64,000 bases of DNA, from the NCBI GenBank assembly GCA_964388575.1, contig CAYMAZ010000005.1:1-64000 (forward strand), read 5' to 3'. The number at the start of each line of letters is the position of its first letter. The first letter of the stretch is position 1. Shown one piece after another: positions 8,730 to 17,008 of the stretch. The translations under genes and the position numbers were made by a program. The notes under the pieces are model-generated. The model saw only the letters and a program-made list of their open reading frames with translations, searched no databases and was not told where the DNA came from. The DNA comes from CAYMAZ01 sp964388575 (GTDB taxonomy: Bacteria > Bacteroidota > Bacteroidia > Bacteroidales > DTU049).

Positions 8730-9662
8730 TTGTTCCAGTCAGTTTTGAAACATAAACAACTCATCATTATTTCGGGGCCAACAGCATCCGGGAAAACTTC
8801 ACTCGCAATATCAGTTGCAAAACAATTTCAAACTGAAATTATTTCAGCTGACTCCAGGCAAATTTACAAGGAACTGAACATCGGGGTCGCATTGCCTTCA
8901 AATCAGGAATTGCAAGAAGTAAAACATCATTTTATACACTCCCATTCAATCTTTTCACCACTCAATGCATACGCTTATGCTGAAGAAGTCATCCTTCTTG
9001 TCAATGATCTGTTTAAAAAACATGACATTTTAATTATGGCTGGTGGCTCCGGACTTTTTCTCAAAGCAGTATATTTTGGTATTGACAAGTTCCCCGATCC
9101 ACCAGAATCACTCAGAGAATCTCTGAATAATCTGAGAAATAAAAACTACGAAAAGATGGTTGAATGGCTCAAACAGCTTGATCCTGAATATTATGAAACA
9201 GTCGACCTGAAAAATCCAACAAGAGTGCAGAGAGCTCTTGAAGTCTGTTTAACTTCAGGTAAAAAGTTTAGTAATCTTAGATTAAACCAACCAAAGTCAC
9301 ATCATTTTAATGTGACAAAATTTGCAATACAAATTCCAAGAGAGGATTTATTCCTCAGGATTTCATCAAGACTTGAAACCATGAGAAAGGAAGGTCTTAC
9401 AAAAGAAGCTGCAGAATTATACAAATTCAGACACCTGACCCCTCTTAAAAGTATTGGATATCAGGAATTGTTTGATTTTCTTGACAACAGGATTTCAGAA
9501 GATGAAGCCTATCAGAAAATCCTTACCAATACAAAGCGATATGCAAAGAAACAGGAAACATGGCTGAAAAAGGAATCCGAATTTATTTTTCTTCAGCCTG
9601 AACAAGCAGATCAGGTCAGAAACAACCAACATAATATTCTTGATTATGCTTTAAATATTTAA
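8730..9662 (+). CDS. miaA: tRNA dimethylallyltransferase
   Basis: A 310-residue enzyme that transfers the dimethylallyl group of DMAPP to N6 of A37 in tRNAs reading UNN codons. The P-loop is IISGPTASGKTSLA, and EIISADSRQIYKELNIG is the next family block with the catalytic Asp. VMAGGSGLF-like IMAGGSGLFLKAV and NPTRVQRALEV follow. The C-terminal LKSIGYQELF and a lysine-rich end with YAKKQETWLKK are typical. No ATG or GTG is available between the in-frame stop at 8718 and the P-loop, so TTG at 8730 (or TTG at 8745) must start it. It follows the acidic protein gene by 5 bases. Confidence 0.93.
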   Translation: MFQSVLKHKQLIIISGPTASGKTSLAISVAKQFQTEIISADSRQIYKELNIGVALPSNQELQEVKHHFIHSHSIFSPLNAYAYAEEVILLVNDLFKKHDILIMAGGSGLFLKAVYFGIDKFPDPPESLRESLNNLRNKNYEKMVEWLKQLDPEYYETVDLKNPTRVQRALEVCLTSGKKFSNLRLNQPKSHHFNVTKFAIQIPREDLFLRISSRLETMRKEGLTKEAAELYKFRHLTPLKSIGYQELFDFLDNRISEDEAYQKILTNTKRYAKKQETWLKKESEFIFLQPEQADQVRNNQHNILDYALNI

Positions 9663-9765
9663 AGCTTATGAATGAGAAGTTGAAAAAAGGTAATATTTAA
9701 ATGTAAACAGTCAATTAGTTTTTTTTAGACTTCAAAGTAACAAATGCGATAACATACTCACTTCA

Positions 9766-10293
9766 TCAATTATCAGAATTTTCATCATACCATGATGCAT
9801 ACATCAGATAACTTTCAGCAATTCTCATCACTTCACCTTTAAACAATTCTTCATCCAGGGATTTGATTTTTTTTGCAGGAATTCCTGCCCAGACACTTCC
9901 CCGTTCAACTCTTGTGCCTTTGGAAATCAATGCTCCGGCAGCGATGATGCAATTATCTTCAATGACAGCATCATCCATTATGATTGCCCCCATCCCAATG
10001 AGGACATTATTTCCGATTGTACAACCATGCACAATGGCTCTGTGTGCAACAGATACATTATCTCCGATTGTCACAGGACTTTTTTTATAAGTACAGTGAA
10101 TTATTGCCCCATCCTGTACATTCACGTTATTCCCAATACGAATATAATGAACATCACCTCTGATAACAGCATTGAACCATATGCTGCAATTGTTTCCCAT
10201 AATTACATCCCCGGTTATGGTCGAGTTTTCAGCAAACCAGCAGTTTTCACCCCAGGTAGGCAAAATACCATTAACTTTTTTTATCAGTGCCAT
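9766..10293 (-). CDS. Gamma carbonic anhydrase family protein (left-handed beta helix)
   Basis: A 175-residue hexapeptide-repeat protein of the gamma-class carbonic anhydrase family (YrdA/CaiE-like). The zinc-binding histidines are in GAIIHC and in VAHRAIVHGC, and the coil repeats such as IGNNVNVQDGAI and IGNNVLIGMGAI are plain. The C-terminal helix contains IAESYLMYASWY. It probably forms a trimer. Many members are inactive or act on other substrates, so carbonic anhydrase activity is not certain. The ATG at 10293 is preferred over an upstream in-frame ATG at 10329, which lies in the terminator of the preceding gene. Confidence 0.88.
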   Translation of the reverse strand: MALIKKVNGILPTWGENCWFAENSTITGDVIMGNNCSIWFNAVIRGDVHYIRIGNNVNVQDGAIIHCTYKKSPVTIGDNVSVAHRAIVHGCTIGNNVLIGMGAIIMDDAVIEDNCIIAAGALISKGTRVERGSVWAGIPAKKIKSLDEELFKGEVMRIAESYLMYASWYDENSDN

Positions 10294-10304
10294 GTTTTTT
10301 TTTT

Positions 10305-10312
10305 CAAATGTA
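10305..10312 (-). promoter_or_regulatory. Possible -7 box (TACATTTG) for the gamma carbonic anhydrase
   Basis: A perfect TAnnTTTG on the minus strand, 11 bases before the ATG at 10293 and directly after the T-run of the upstream terminator. It implies an almost leaderless mRNA. No -33 element is seen. Confidence 0.35.
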
Positions 10313-10314
10313 AT

Positions 10315-10343
10315 AAAAAAAGGCTGCATTGAAATGCAGCCCT
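10315..10343 (-). terminator. Intrinsic terminator after the DUF6580-type gene
   Basis: On the minus strand GGCTGCATT and AATGCAGCC (10322-10330 and 10333-10341 on the plus strand) form a perfect 9-bp stem, followed by seven Ts. It lies 19 bases after the stop of the 10363-10893 gene and before the start of the next gene. Confidence 0.8.
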
Positions 10344-10362
10344 TGAATTAGAATATTTTCAA

Positions 10363-10893
10363 TCAGGATTGTTGAAATGCTAAAACTTTTTTGTTTATCA
10401 AGGCATAGGAACCAAAAAAGAACAAAGAGAATCCGAGAGTAGATAGAATTTCAAATCTAAAGAACGGAAGAGCCATGTAATAACAACTCATTAAGCCGTT
10501 AATAGTGAGTGGATACCATAACCCCTGTGCCCAAACCACAAAATTTGTTACCAGAAAAAAGATCACAGAAGCAGCCAGTGAACTGCCGGTAACAGTAAAA
10601 ACATTAACCTTTTTGCGAAGTATAAACCCAATTAAGGCGACCAGGATAAAAGAACCATAGACTCCGGCCATAAGAATGGGATCGTAAAGACCGATGAACA
10701 GATCACTGACAAAAAGGATGGTAAGAGGAAACAGAATTGCCAATTCCTTCCTTTTAATATAAGTAGCTCCGAAAAGCGCTATTGCTGCAATTGGAGTAAA
10801 GTTCGGAATATCAATAAAAATTCTGAGGAATGCTGCAGCCAAAATAAGAGCCAGTAATGACAGGATTGCGCTGTTGTGTTTTGTGATTTTCAT
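10363..10893 (-). CDS. DUF6580-type integral membrane protein (putative ECF-like S component)
   Basis: A 176-residue membrane protein with about five or six hydrophobic segments. It opens with ALILAAAFLRIFIDIPNFTP, followed by IAAIALFGATYI. The NFTPIAAIALFGA region and the DLFIGLYD loop match the family annotated as DUF6580 putative transport protein, which resembles substrate-binding S components of ECF vitamin transporters. No ECF ATPase or T component is in the window, and no riboswitch-like leader fits in the short upstream region. The substrate is unknown. It has its own terminator and a likely promoter, so it appears monocistronic. Confidence 0.75.
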   Translation of the reverse strand: MKITKHNSAILSLLALILAAAFLRIFIDIPNFTPIAAIALFGATYIKRKELAILFPLTILFVSDLFIGLYDPILMAGVYGSFILVALIGFILRKKVNVFTVTGSSLAASVIFFLVTNFVVWAQGLWYPLTINGLMSCYYMALPFFRFEILSTLGFSLFFFGSYALINKKVLAFQQS

Positions 10894-10915
10894 ATTTCAA
10901 TGGTTTAAACTTTGG

Positions 10916-10923
10916 CAAAAATA
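10916..10923 (-). promoter_or_regulatory. Promoter -7 box (TATTTTTG) of the DUF6580-type gene
   Basis: A perfect TAnnTTTG followed by C on the minus strand, 22 bases before the ATG at 10893. No -33 TTTG is seen at the expected distance. Confidence 0.45.
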
Positions 10924-11013
10924 AAAAAATTAAACATTTCAGAAACTAAATTTTTTAAAATTGTTTCAACAAAAACACTCACTTCCACATATTAAGTTCA
11001 AAACAAGTTTATA

Positions 11014-13452
11014 TTAATCACCGAAAGCCATGCTGTCAATAAGATCCTGATTGTAATGATCCTTTTGTTGAATAAAGCCAATGTAATTTACTTTTGTTGC
11101 ACCCATATTATATTTTGCTTCTGTAGCGGTCAGTCCAAGGTGCAAGGTTTCCACATTAAGTTCCATGGATCTTAATATCAATCTGTAGAGAGATTGTTTG
11201 TAAACATTCAGTGAATGATCAAGTGAATAATCAATCCCGATCAGAATCGGATGATAATTATTTTCATTCAAAGCGCTCAGAATGACGGCAGCTGTTTTCC
11301 CCGATTCATTGTGGATAAGTTTCATTATCTCCCAGTGTTTGTCTCTGGCAACAAGCTGAAAGAATTTAAATGGAATGACAAAAGAATTGACCTTGAGGTT
11401 GTTTTTCTTCAGCTCCAGATACAAGTTGTAGAAATATTGCAAATCAGCATCGTTAACATTATTGATTTCCACTCTGAACAAATGTTCTTTACTTTTAACT
11501 ACATTTCTGAATGCAAGGCGCTTTTTCTTATTGAGTCTTTCACTGTAATATGTCTCAAAATCCAGATTTTTCAGATGTGTAATGTTGCAACTAGTGCCCA
11601 TATCCATTTTGACAAATCCATTATCGATCAAAAACAAACTCAACTCCTCATCATTCTGATCAAAATCTCTGAATACCAGAACAGAAGCATTTTCAGCATC
11701 CTGAACTTTCCACAATTCATCAATTAACATGATGAATGCTTTTTTCCACAAGGGATTTGTTTTGTCAAGGTACAGATGATTGCCAACGGTGAGTTGCGTT
11801 CCCATTGTAAAATAAGTGGAAGTCAGATAATATGGGTCAATTTCTCTAATTTTTTCAATTTTTGCGGAAATGCTTTCATCAGACAACATATCATCTTTAA
11901 CAAGCGCCAAAGTCATGAATGTTGCAATAACCGGTTTCCCTTTGTGGCTGATAACGTAGTAGAAGAATTTCCAATTATCTTCCTTTTTGTGATTGTTTGA
12001 AAATGCTTCTTCGAACAAAGACAATGTGTCATAATCAAAAGCGCCCCTATCAATAAACATGGAATTCCATTCTTCTTTGTTTATATTGTTTATTGATGTG
12101 TGAAACTCAAAGTCCAGTTGTTTAATGTTATTTTTAGAAATATCAGCAGGATTGACGGTTGAAATTGGTCCGAGTCTTTTTTCGAAATCGGTGAACTTTC
12201 TGAATGCTTTATAAATATCCTGCATACTTCTCCCTTCAACTTTAAGAGCTTCAGGTAAATGTTTGGCTATGGCTTTGGCAAGTCTTTCAATATCATAGTA
12301 CGTAATGTGGTTTGTCATTGTAAACCGAACACCTGTACATGTTTCGGGAACAGCAGGGAAAATGCCGATATTTGTATAAAACCCTTCATTCAGAAGACGC
12401 TCAACAAGGTTAAATCCAACACGTGGTAGACCGCAGGCAACAAAGAAAATAGGAGAAATTGATTCTGACACAAGCGGTACTTTGTAGTGTGCCATAATTT
12501 CATTGCAATAACGGATTCTGTTCTGCAGTTTTCGCTGCAGTTCGTAGATTTCATCACTCAGATGTATTTTTGCAGAAGCAATGGCAGCAGCAACTGTTGC
12601 AGGTTCCTGAGGACCGGAATGTGATAATGGTCCACCCCAATGCCATACCTTATCTCTCATTTCATTGTCAGGAAAAACAAAAATTCCGCCGCATGAGCCA
12701 AAGCCTTTAGCCATTGAAGTACCAAATACCATTCTGGGGTGAATTTTTGTCTGACTTAATGTATAGCCTGTTCCATTTGGTCCTGCCCAACTCATTCCAT
12801 GAGCATCATCCAGATACAAATGCAGTTTCTTGTGCTTATCAAGCAGGGCTATCAGATCATTCGTTGGAGCAACATCACCAAACATAGAGTAAATGCCGTC
12901 AACAACATACCAGATTTTCTCGAATTTGGATTTGTAGTTATCTATCTTCTTTTCCAGCTCATCCAACCTGTTGTGACGCAAAACATCAATGGCAGTGCCA
13001 TTACCACTGAGTTTGTAAGACATGTCTTGCATACTGAAATGTGCCTGCTGATCATAAATTACAATGTCATTTGATCCGATAATAATGGGCATCACAGAGT
13101 TGTGCCCCAAAGACGTATTCTGAGTAAGTAGAATATTGTGTCCAAACATTTCAGACAGGAGAGATTCAAGTTCTTCATAATTTCCACAGGATACAAATAT
13201 CCTGGAACAGGAAAAGTATGATCCAAACTTTTCAACTGCCTCAATTGCAGCAGCCTTTAATCGTTTATCAAGTTCCAAACCGAGATAACTGCATGATCCG
13301 AAATGAATGAGTGTCTTATCTTTAATTCTGATATTTCTCCCATTCAATGTTTGATCACTTGTATATAATTTACCCAACCCTCTGTTTTCTCCGATACTGG
13401 AGAATTCGTTGACAACTTTAATTATTTGTTCAAATTTTACACTTTGTGCCAT
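11014..13452 (-). CDS. Fusion of PLP-dependent alpha-oxoamine synthase with GNAT/FemAB-like acyltransferase region
   Basis: An 812-residue two-part protein. Residues about 1-410 are an alpha-oxoamine synthase (the fold of serine palmitoyltransferase, BioF and KBL), which condenses an acyl thioester with an amino acid. The N-terminal block is FGSCSYLGLE, the PLP-N1 Asp and base-stacking region is LYLDDAHGMSWAG, and the Schiff-base lysine is in TSMAKGFGSCGG. Residues about 410-812 resemble a double GNAT/FemAB-type N-acyltransferase, with SVLVFRDFD, a KKKRLAFRNV basic stretch and LTATEAKYNMGATKV near the end. The pairing suggests making a long-chain base and N-acylating it, but substrates are inference. 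No acyl carrier gene is adjacent. It is transcribed away from the STAS/kinase operon. Confidence 0.8.
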   Translation of the reverse strand: MAQSVKFEQIIKVVNEFSSIGENRGLGKLYTSDQTLNGRNIRIKDKTLIHFGSCSYLGLELDKRLKAAAIEAVEKFGSYFSCSRIFVSCGNYEELESLLSEMFGHNILLTQNTSLGHNSVMPIIIGSNDIVIYDQQAHFSMQDMSYKLSGNGTAIDVLRHNRLDELEKKIDNYKSKFEKIWYVVDGIYSMFGDVAPTNDLIALLDKHKKLHLYLDDAHGMSWAGPNGTGYTLSQTKIHPRMVFGTSMAKGFGSCGGIFVFPDNEMRDKVWHWGGPLSHSGPQEPATVAAAIASAKIHLSDEIYELQRKLQNRIRYCNEIMAHYKVPLVSESISPIFFVACGLPRVGFNLVERLLNEGFYTNIGIFPAVPETCTGVRFTMTNHITYYDIERLAKAIAKHLPEALKVEGRSMQDIYKAFRKFTDFEKRLGPISTVNPADISKNNIKQLDFEFHTSINNINKEEWNSMFIDRGAFDYDTLSLFEEAFSNNHKKEDNWKFFYYVISHKGKPVIATFMTLALVKDDMLSDESISAKIEKIREIDPYYLTSTYFTMGTQLTVGNHLYLDKTNPLWKKAFIMLIDELWKVQDAENASVLVFRDFDQNDEELSLFLIDNGFVKMDMGTSCNITHLKNLDFETYYSERLNKKKRLAFRNVVKSKEHLFRVEINNVNDADLQYFYNLYLELKKNNLKVNSFVIPFKFFQLVARDKHWEIMKLIHNESGKTAAVILSALNENNYHPILIGIDYSLDHSLNVYKQSLYRLILRSMELNVETLHLGLTATEAKYNMGATKVNYIGFIQQKDHYNQDLIDSMAFGD

Positions 13453-13851
13453 GGAATTGGGGATAAACTGCTATTAAATTACCAATACTACGATTTTTAT
13501 ACAAAATAAATATCTTTAACCCCCTTTTAATCAAACAAATTAATAAATTTCCTAACATTCCAATGTTAATAAATCATTTTTTTTGGTATTTTTCTCTTTG
13601 TGTAATGAAAGGATGTCACCAAATACATTTTGAACACCAAGAAGATTCTATAGCCGAATGCTGTCTCAAATATCAAAATATCAAGACATTAAAATAATAT
13701 ATTACATCTACGACCTACAAAACCATGAAAAATGCAATCGTAAATAACTCCTTTAAAACCAGAGATATTTTGAAACAAGTATTGGAATAAATTTTTGAAT
13801 ATTTTTTCAATGAATCTGTTTTTATTTAAATTTGCAATTAAATAAATTTGA
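13453..13851. other. 399-base intergenic region, divergent promoters, no gene
   Basis: AT-rich non-coding DNA between two divergent genes. I found no credible ORF, tRNA or hairpin terminator. It contains a small dyad at 13553-13568 (TAACATT, two bases, AATGTTA), two perfect TAnnTTTG boxes near the right end (13827-13834 and 13843-13850), and T-rich runs. No clear -7 box for the minus-strand fusion gene; the nearest candidate, at 13502-13509, has one mismatch. Confidence 0.6.
13827..13834 (+). promoter_or_regulatory. Promoter -7 box (TAAATTTG) of the STAS-module operon
   Basis: A perfect TAnnTTTG followed by CA, 17 bases before the ATG at 13852. A second copy at 13843-13850 abuts the start codon too closely to be used. 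The -33 region is not convincing. Confidence 0.5.
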
Positions 13852-14679
13852 ATGGAATATTCTGATTCATATTTCAGGATTGCATTGAAAGACAACATAA
13901 TTTACGTTGACTGGTTGTCTGAATATGTGAACGACGTGCGCATCATTGACAATGCGATTCAGAAAAGGCTTGAAATTCAGGGTGATCTTTTTTATCCGAT
14001 GATTTCTGACATAAGAAAGCTTAAAGGCGGTAATTTATCTATCAGAAACCGACTTATCCAACCGGATGGATTCAAGGGTGTATCAGCCCTGAGTGTTATT
14101 TGCTCCACTAAATACCAAATTTCTCAATTCAACTTCTACAATTTGAAGCATTATTTACCTATGCCAAGTAGTTTGTTTACAACTCCAGAAGCTGCATTAC
14201 ACTGGATTAAGGAATTTGAAAGCAGAGAAAATGACAAGAACAATTTTTACAGCTTTCTAAAACACGAAGATCAGTATTTCAAAAATGATCATTTTGAGCT
14301 CAGTCTGAAAGATGGAGTTTTTTATGTTGACTGGTTAAAAAATAATTACAGTGAAGAACCAGTAGATTTTATAATCAAAAAGAAAGTTGAAATGTGCAAC
14401 GGCAACTTTTATCCAATGTTTACTGATTTTTCAAGGGTCAACTATGTCACAAGGGGGGCAATGCGGAGAATGGCTAAAGACGATGCTTTTATTGGTGTCA
14501 AAGCTTCTGCATCTTTATGTAAATCTAATGTTCAGAAAGCACTTTACAAAATGTATTGTGCATTATTCAAACCAAAAGTACCTAATAAATTTTTCACCAA
14601 TAGAAAGGCTGCTCTGAAATGGCTGAGCAGATTCAAAACCACATATCAGTCTCATGAATCATCAAATCAAGAAAATTAA
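13852..14679 (+). CDS. Tandem SpoIIAA/STAS-like (DUF7793-type) two-module protein
   Basis: A 275-residue soluble protein made of two copies of a domain of about 125 residues, at about 1-125 and 140-263, joined by a short charged linker. Each copy starts with a strand pair (IIYVDWL; VFYVDWL), continues with an acidic/basic helix (IIKKKVEM in copy 2), then a strand and acidic turn (FYPMISDIR; FYPMFTDFS), and ends with LFTTPEAALHWI or FFTNRKAALKWL. This pattern fits the SpoIIAA/STAS-like fold seen in short Bacteroidetes proteins. The canonical phospho-serine of anti-sigma antagonists is not evident. It begins an operon with a third copy and a hybrid kinase. Function is unknown. Confidence 0.7.
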   Translation: MEYSDSYFRIALKDNIIYVDWLSEYVNDVRIIDNAIQKRLEIQGDLFYPMISDIRKLKGGNLSIRNRLIQPDGFKGVSALSVICSTKYQISQFNFYNLKHYLPMPSSLFTTPEAALHWIKEFESRENDKNNFYSFLKHEDQYFKNDHFELSLKDGVFYVDWLKNNYSEEPVDFIIKKKVEMCNGNFYPMFTDFSRVNYVTRGAMRRMAKDDAFIGVKASASLCKSNVQKALYKMYCALFKPKVPNKFFTNRKAALKWLSRFKTTYQSHESSNQEN

Positions 14680-14685
14680 AAACCT

Positions 14686-15057
14686 ATGATTAATTATCAG
14701 GATGAGAATTTTAAAATTGAATTAAAAAATGGAATTCTACATGTAGAATGGTTAAAAGAAACCTATGATTTCGAGTCCATTGACTACATCATAAAAAAAA
14801 GAATTGAAATAATTGGTGATCAATCATTTCCGATATTCACTGATCTGAGGTTGCTGAAAGGAGGAAGCAGGCAGGCAAGGGAAAGACTGGCTGGTAAAGA
14901 TGCTGGTATTGGGGTATCTGCTGTTGCAGTTCTTGTAAGTACACGCGTTCAAAAAACAATGTATAATTTTTTTAATGCAATCTATAAAGCTCCTGTACAG
15001 GCTAGGGTTTTTACAGACAAAGAAAAAGCTCTGCAATGGCTTGAGAAGTATAAATAA
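14686..15057 (+). CDS. Single-module SpoIIAA/STAS-like protein
   Basis: A 123-residue third copy of the module in the preceding gene: ILHVEWLKETYD, then IIKKRIEIIGD, FPIFTDLRLLKGGS, and VFTDKEKALQWLEKYK at the end. It is a stand-alone domain of the usual family length, starting 6 bases after the preceding stop and ending 5 bases before the kinase. The conserved LKGGSRQARERL segment after the acidic turn marks the helix where STAS antagonists are regulated, but no invariant Ser or Thr is shared by the three copies. A scaffold or switch role beside the kinase is inferred from the operon. Confidence 0.75.
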   Translation: MINYQDENFKIELKNGILHVEWLKETYDFESIDYIIKKRIEIIGDQSFPIFTDLRLLKGGSRQARERLAGKDAGIGVSAVAVLVSTRVQKTMYNFFNAIYKAPVQARVFTDKEKALQWLEKYK

Positions 15058-15062
15058 ACTGT

Positions 15063-16949
15063 ATGAAACAAATTGATAATGAACTTGCAAAGCGGTTTCT
15101 AAACGGCTTACTGTACATCCTTAGCGATGTCAATGATGAACGATACAGCGCTTTGAGCAAAGAATTTGAAGAATATCCCCTGGCTGGTTCATTTCTTTCA
15201 AAATTCAGACAAAAAATTAAGTCGAATTATTTTTCAAAAAATGATATTGAGACATTTATAGAGAATTCAAACAATGTGTTGTTAAGTTATGCACAGCATA
15301 AATATAGCAGTTCAGTTGAATTAACCGGTGAAGACATTCTTGACAGTCTTGTTACCAGCCTTGATTTTCTTGGAGAAGAATTGAACTATTCAACAGTAAC
15401 CACCCACTATCTGATGGATATCTTCAACTCCATCGGTGATCTTCTTGTGGTTGTTGATGAAAATGGAAACATCATATTTATCAGTGAAACTTCCTGTAAA
15501 ATTCTAGGATATAAAGAGGAGGAAATAAAAAGTCAGAATATCCAGATGATTCTTGAAGGAGATCTGTTATTTAAGACCATCATCCGAAATAAAAAAACAC
15601 AATCCAATTATGTTTTTATCACAAAAAACAAAAATAAAATTCCAGTTGAATTAAAGATATCTGACTTTGCCCGTCAGGACAATCCATTCATGGGACATGT
15701 TATTATTGCCAGAGATATTTCCGTTCCATTGAAATACCAGCAGGAAATTGAGAATCAAAACAGACTGATCAAAAAAACCAACGAAGAACTGAGAGAAGCA
15801 CTTAAACTTGCTGAACAATCAGAAAAACTTAAAACTTCATTTCTGGCCAATATGTCGCACGAAATCAGGACACCTTTAAACGGGATTATGGGATTTTCTG
15901 AATACATCCAACGTCCTGATTTATCGCCAGCTGATTATAAAAAATTCGGAGCTATCATTCTTGACTGTAGCGGTCAACTTCTGAGTATTGTGAATGATGT
16001 TCTTGACATTTCAAGGATTGAATCAGGCATCATGAGTGTGAGCAGTGAGCCTGTCATGATCAACAAACTTCTTGATAGCATCTATACCGTGTATTCACAG
16101 AAGATAACTGCTGAGAGTAAACCAATTCATCTTGAACTCATAAAATTGTTTGAAGATCCCGAAAGTTATATCCTCTCAGATGAACTCAGACTCAGACAGA
16201 TTTTGTCAAATCTTCTTGATAATGCTGTGAAGTATACCGAAGAAGGGAAAATTACTTTTGGCTACAGAATAAAAAACGAGTCTCTTGAATTTTATATTAT
16301 TGACACCGGAATTGGTATTCCAGAAGATAAACACGACAGTATTTTCAAACCTTTTCACCAGGCAATTGAATCAACATCAAAGCTTTATAGTGGGACCGGG
16401 CTTGGCCTGGCCATCGCAAAAGGGCTTACAAAGCTTCTTGAAGGTAAGATCTATTTCACCTCAAAAGAAGGTGAAGGAAGTGAGTTTTATTTTTCACTTC
16501 CCTACATGAAAACTATCAGTTTTCATGTCCCTGAAGCCGATACATGTGTTGAGATTCAAAACGGTTGGCCTGGAAAAACTGTTGTGATCGTTGAAGATGA
16601 TAACTACAGTGCAAGATACCTCGAAACAATCCTGAGAGATACCAAAGTGACTCTTAAATTTTTTGAACTTGGCAGAGATGCAATTGAGTATATTAGACAT
16701 GAACAAGCTGATGTTGTTCTGATGGATATCCGGTTACCCGATATCGACGGAATTACAGCAACAAAAATGATCCGTGAATTTGATACCAGAATCCCCATCA
16801 TTGCACAAACAGCTTATGCATCTAACGAAGACAAAATTAAATGCCTCAGGTCAGGGTGTAATTATCACGTAACCAAACCAATAAACAGGAACATATTGCT
16901 TTCTGTTATTGATTCAATTATCGGTTCAAAGAAAAAGATTTTTCAATAA
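15063..16949 (+). CDS. Soluble PAS hybrid histidine kinase with C-terminal receiver
   Basis: A 628-residue cytoplasmic sensor kinase, with no signal peptide or membrane segment. The first 115 residues are helical and unassigned. A PAS domain lies at about 120-225 (GDLLVVVDENGNIIFISE), followed by a short coiled coil. HisKA carries the phospho-acceptor His266 in NMSHEIRTPLNG. HATPase_c has LLDNAVKYT, DTGIGIPEDK and GTGLGLAIAKGL. A receiver domain at about 500-625 has the acceptor Asp555 (LMDIRLPDIDG) and the switch lysine in VTKPIN. It has no DNA-binding output domain, so it must act through a phosphotransfer partner or through the STAS-like proteins upstream, which start the same operon. Confidence 0.92.
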   Translation: MKQIDNELAKRFLNGLLYILSDVNDERYSALSKEFEEYPLAGSFLSKFRQKIKSNYFSKNDIETFIENSNNVLLSYAQHKYSSSVELTGEDILDSLVTSLDFLGEELNYSTVTTHYLMDIFNSIGDLLVVVDENGNIIFISETSCKILGYKEEEIKSQNIQMILEGDLLFKTIIRNKKTQSNYVFITKNKNKIPVELKISDFARQDNPFMGHVIIARDISVPLKYQQEIENQNRLIKKTNEELREALKLAEQSEKLKTSFLANMSHEIRTPLNGIMGFSEYIQRPDLSPADYKKFGAIILDCSGQLLSIVNDVLDISRIESGIMSVSSEPVMINKLLDSIYTVYSQKITAESKPIHLELIKLFEDPESYILSDELRLRQILSNLLDNAVKYTEEGKITFGYRIKNESLEFYIIDTGIGIPEDKHDSIFKPFHQAIESTSKLYSGTGLGLAIAKGLTKLLEGKIYFTSKEGEGSEFYFSLPYMKTISFHVPEADTCVEIQNGWPGKTVVIVEDDNYSARYLETILRDTKVTLKFFELGRDAIEYIRHEQADVVLMDIRLPDIDGITATKMIREFDTRIPIIAQTAYASNEDKIKCLRSGCNYHVTKPINRNILLSVIDSIIGSKKKIFQ

Positions 16950-17008
16950 ATCAATTAAGATTCAATTGTAAAATCTCCCTTAAACTTCGGTTCATAAATC
17001 CAGAGAAA

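Noticed and set aside
10894..11013. Cobalamin or other riboswitch before the DUF6580-type gene
   Set aside because: The leader is only about 20 bases after the likely promoter, too short for a riboswitch.
13553..13568. Terminator for the fusion gene or STAS operon
   Set aside because: It lies upstream of both genes, has a 7-bp AT-rich arm, and no T-run follows closely.
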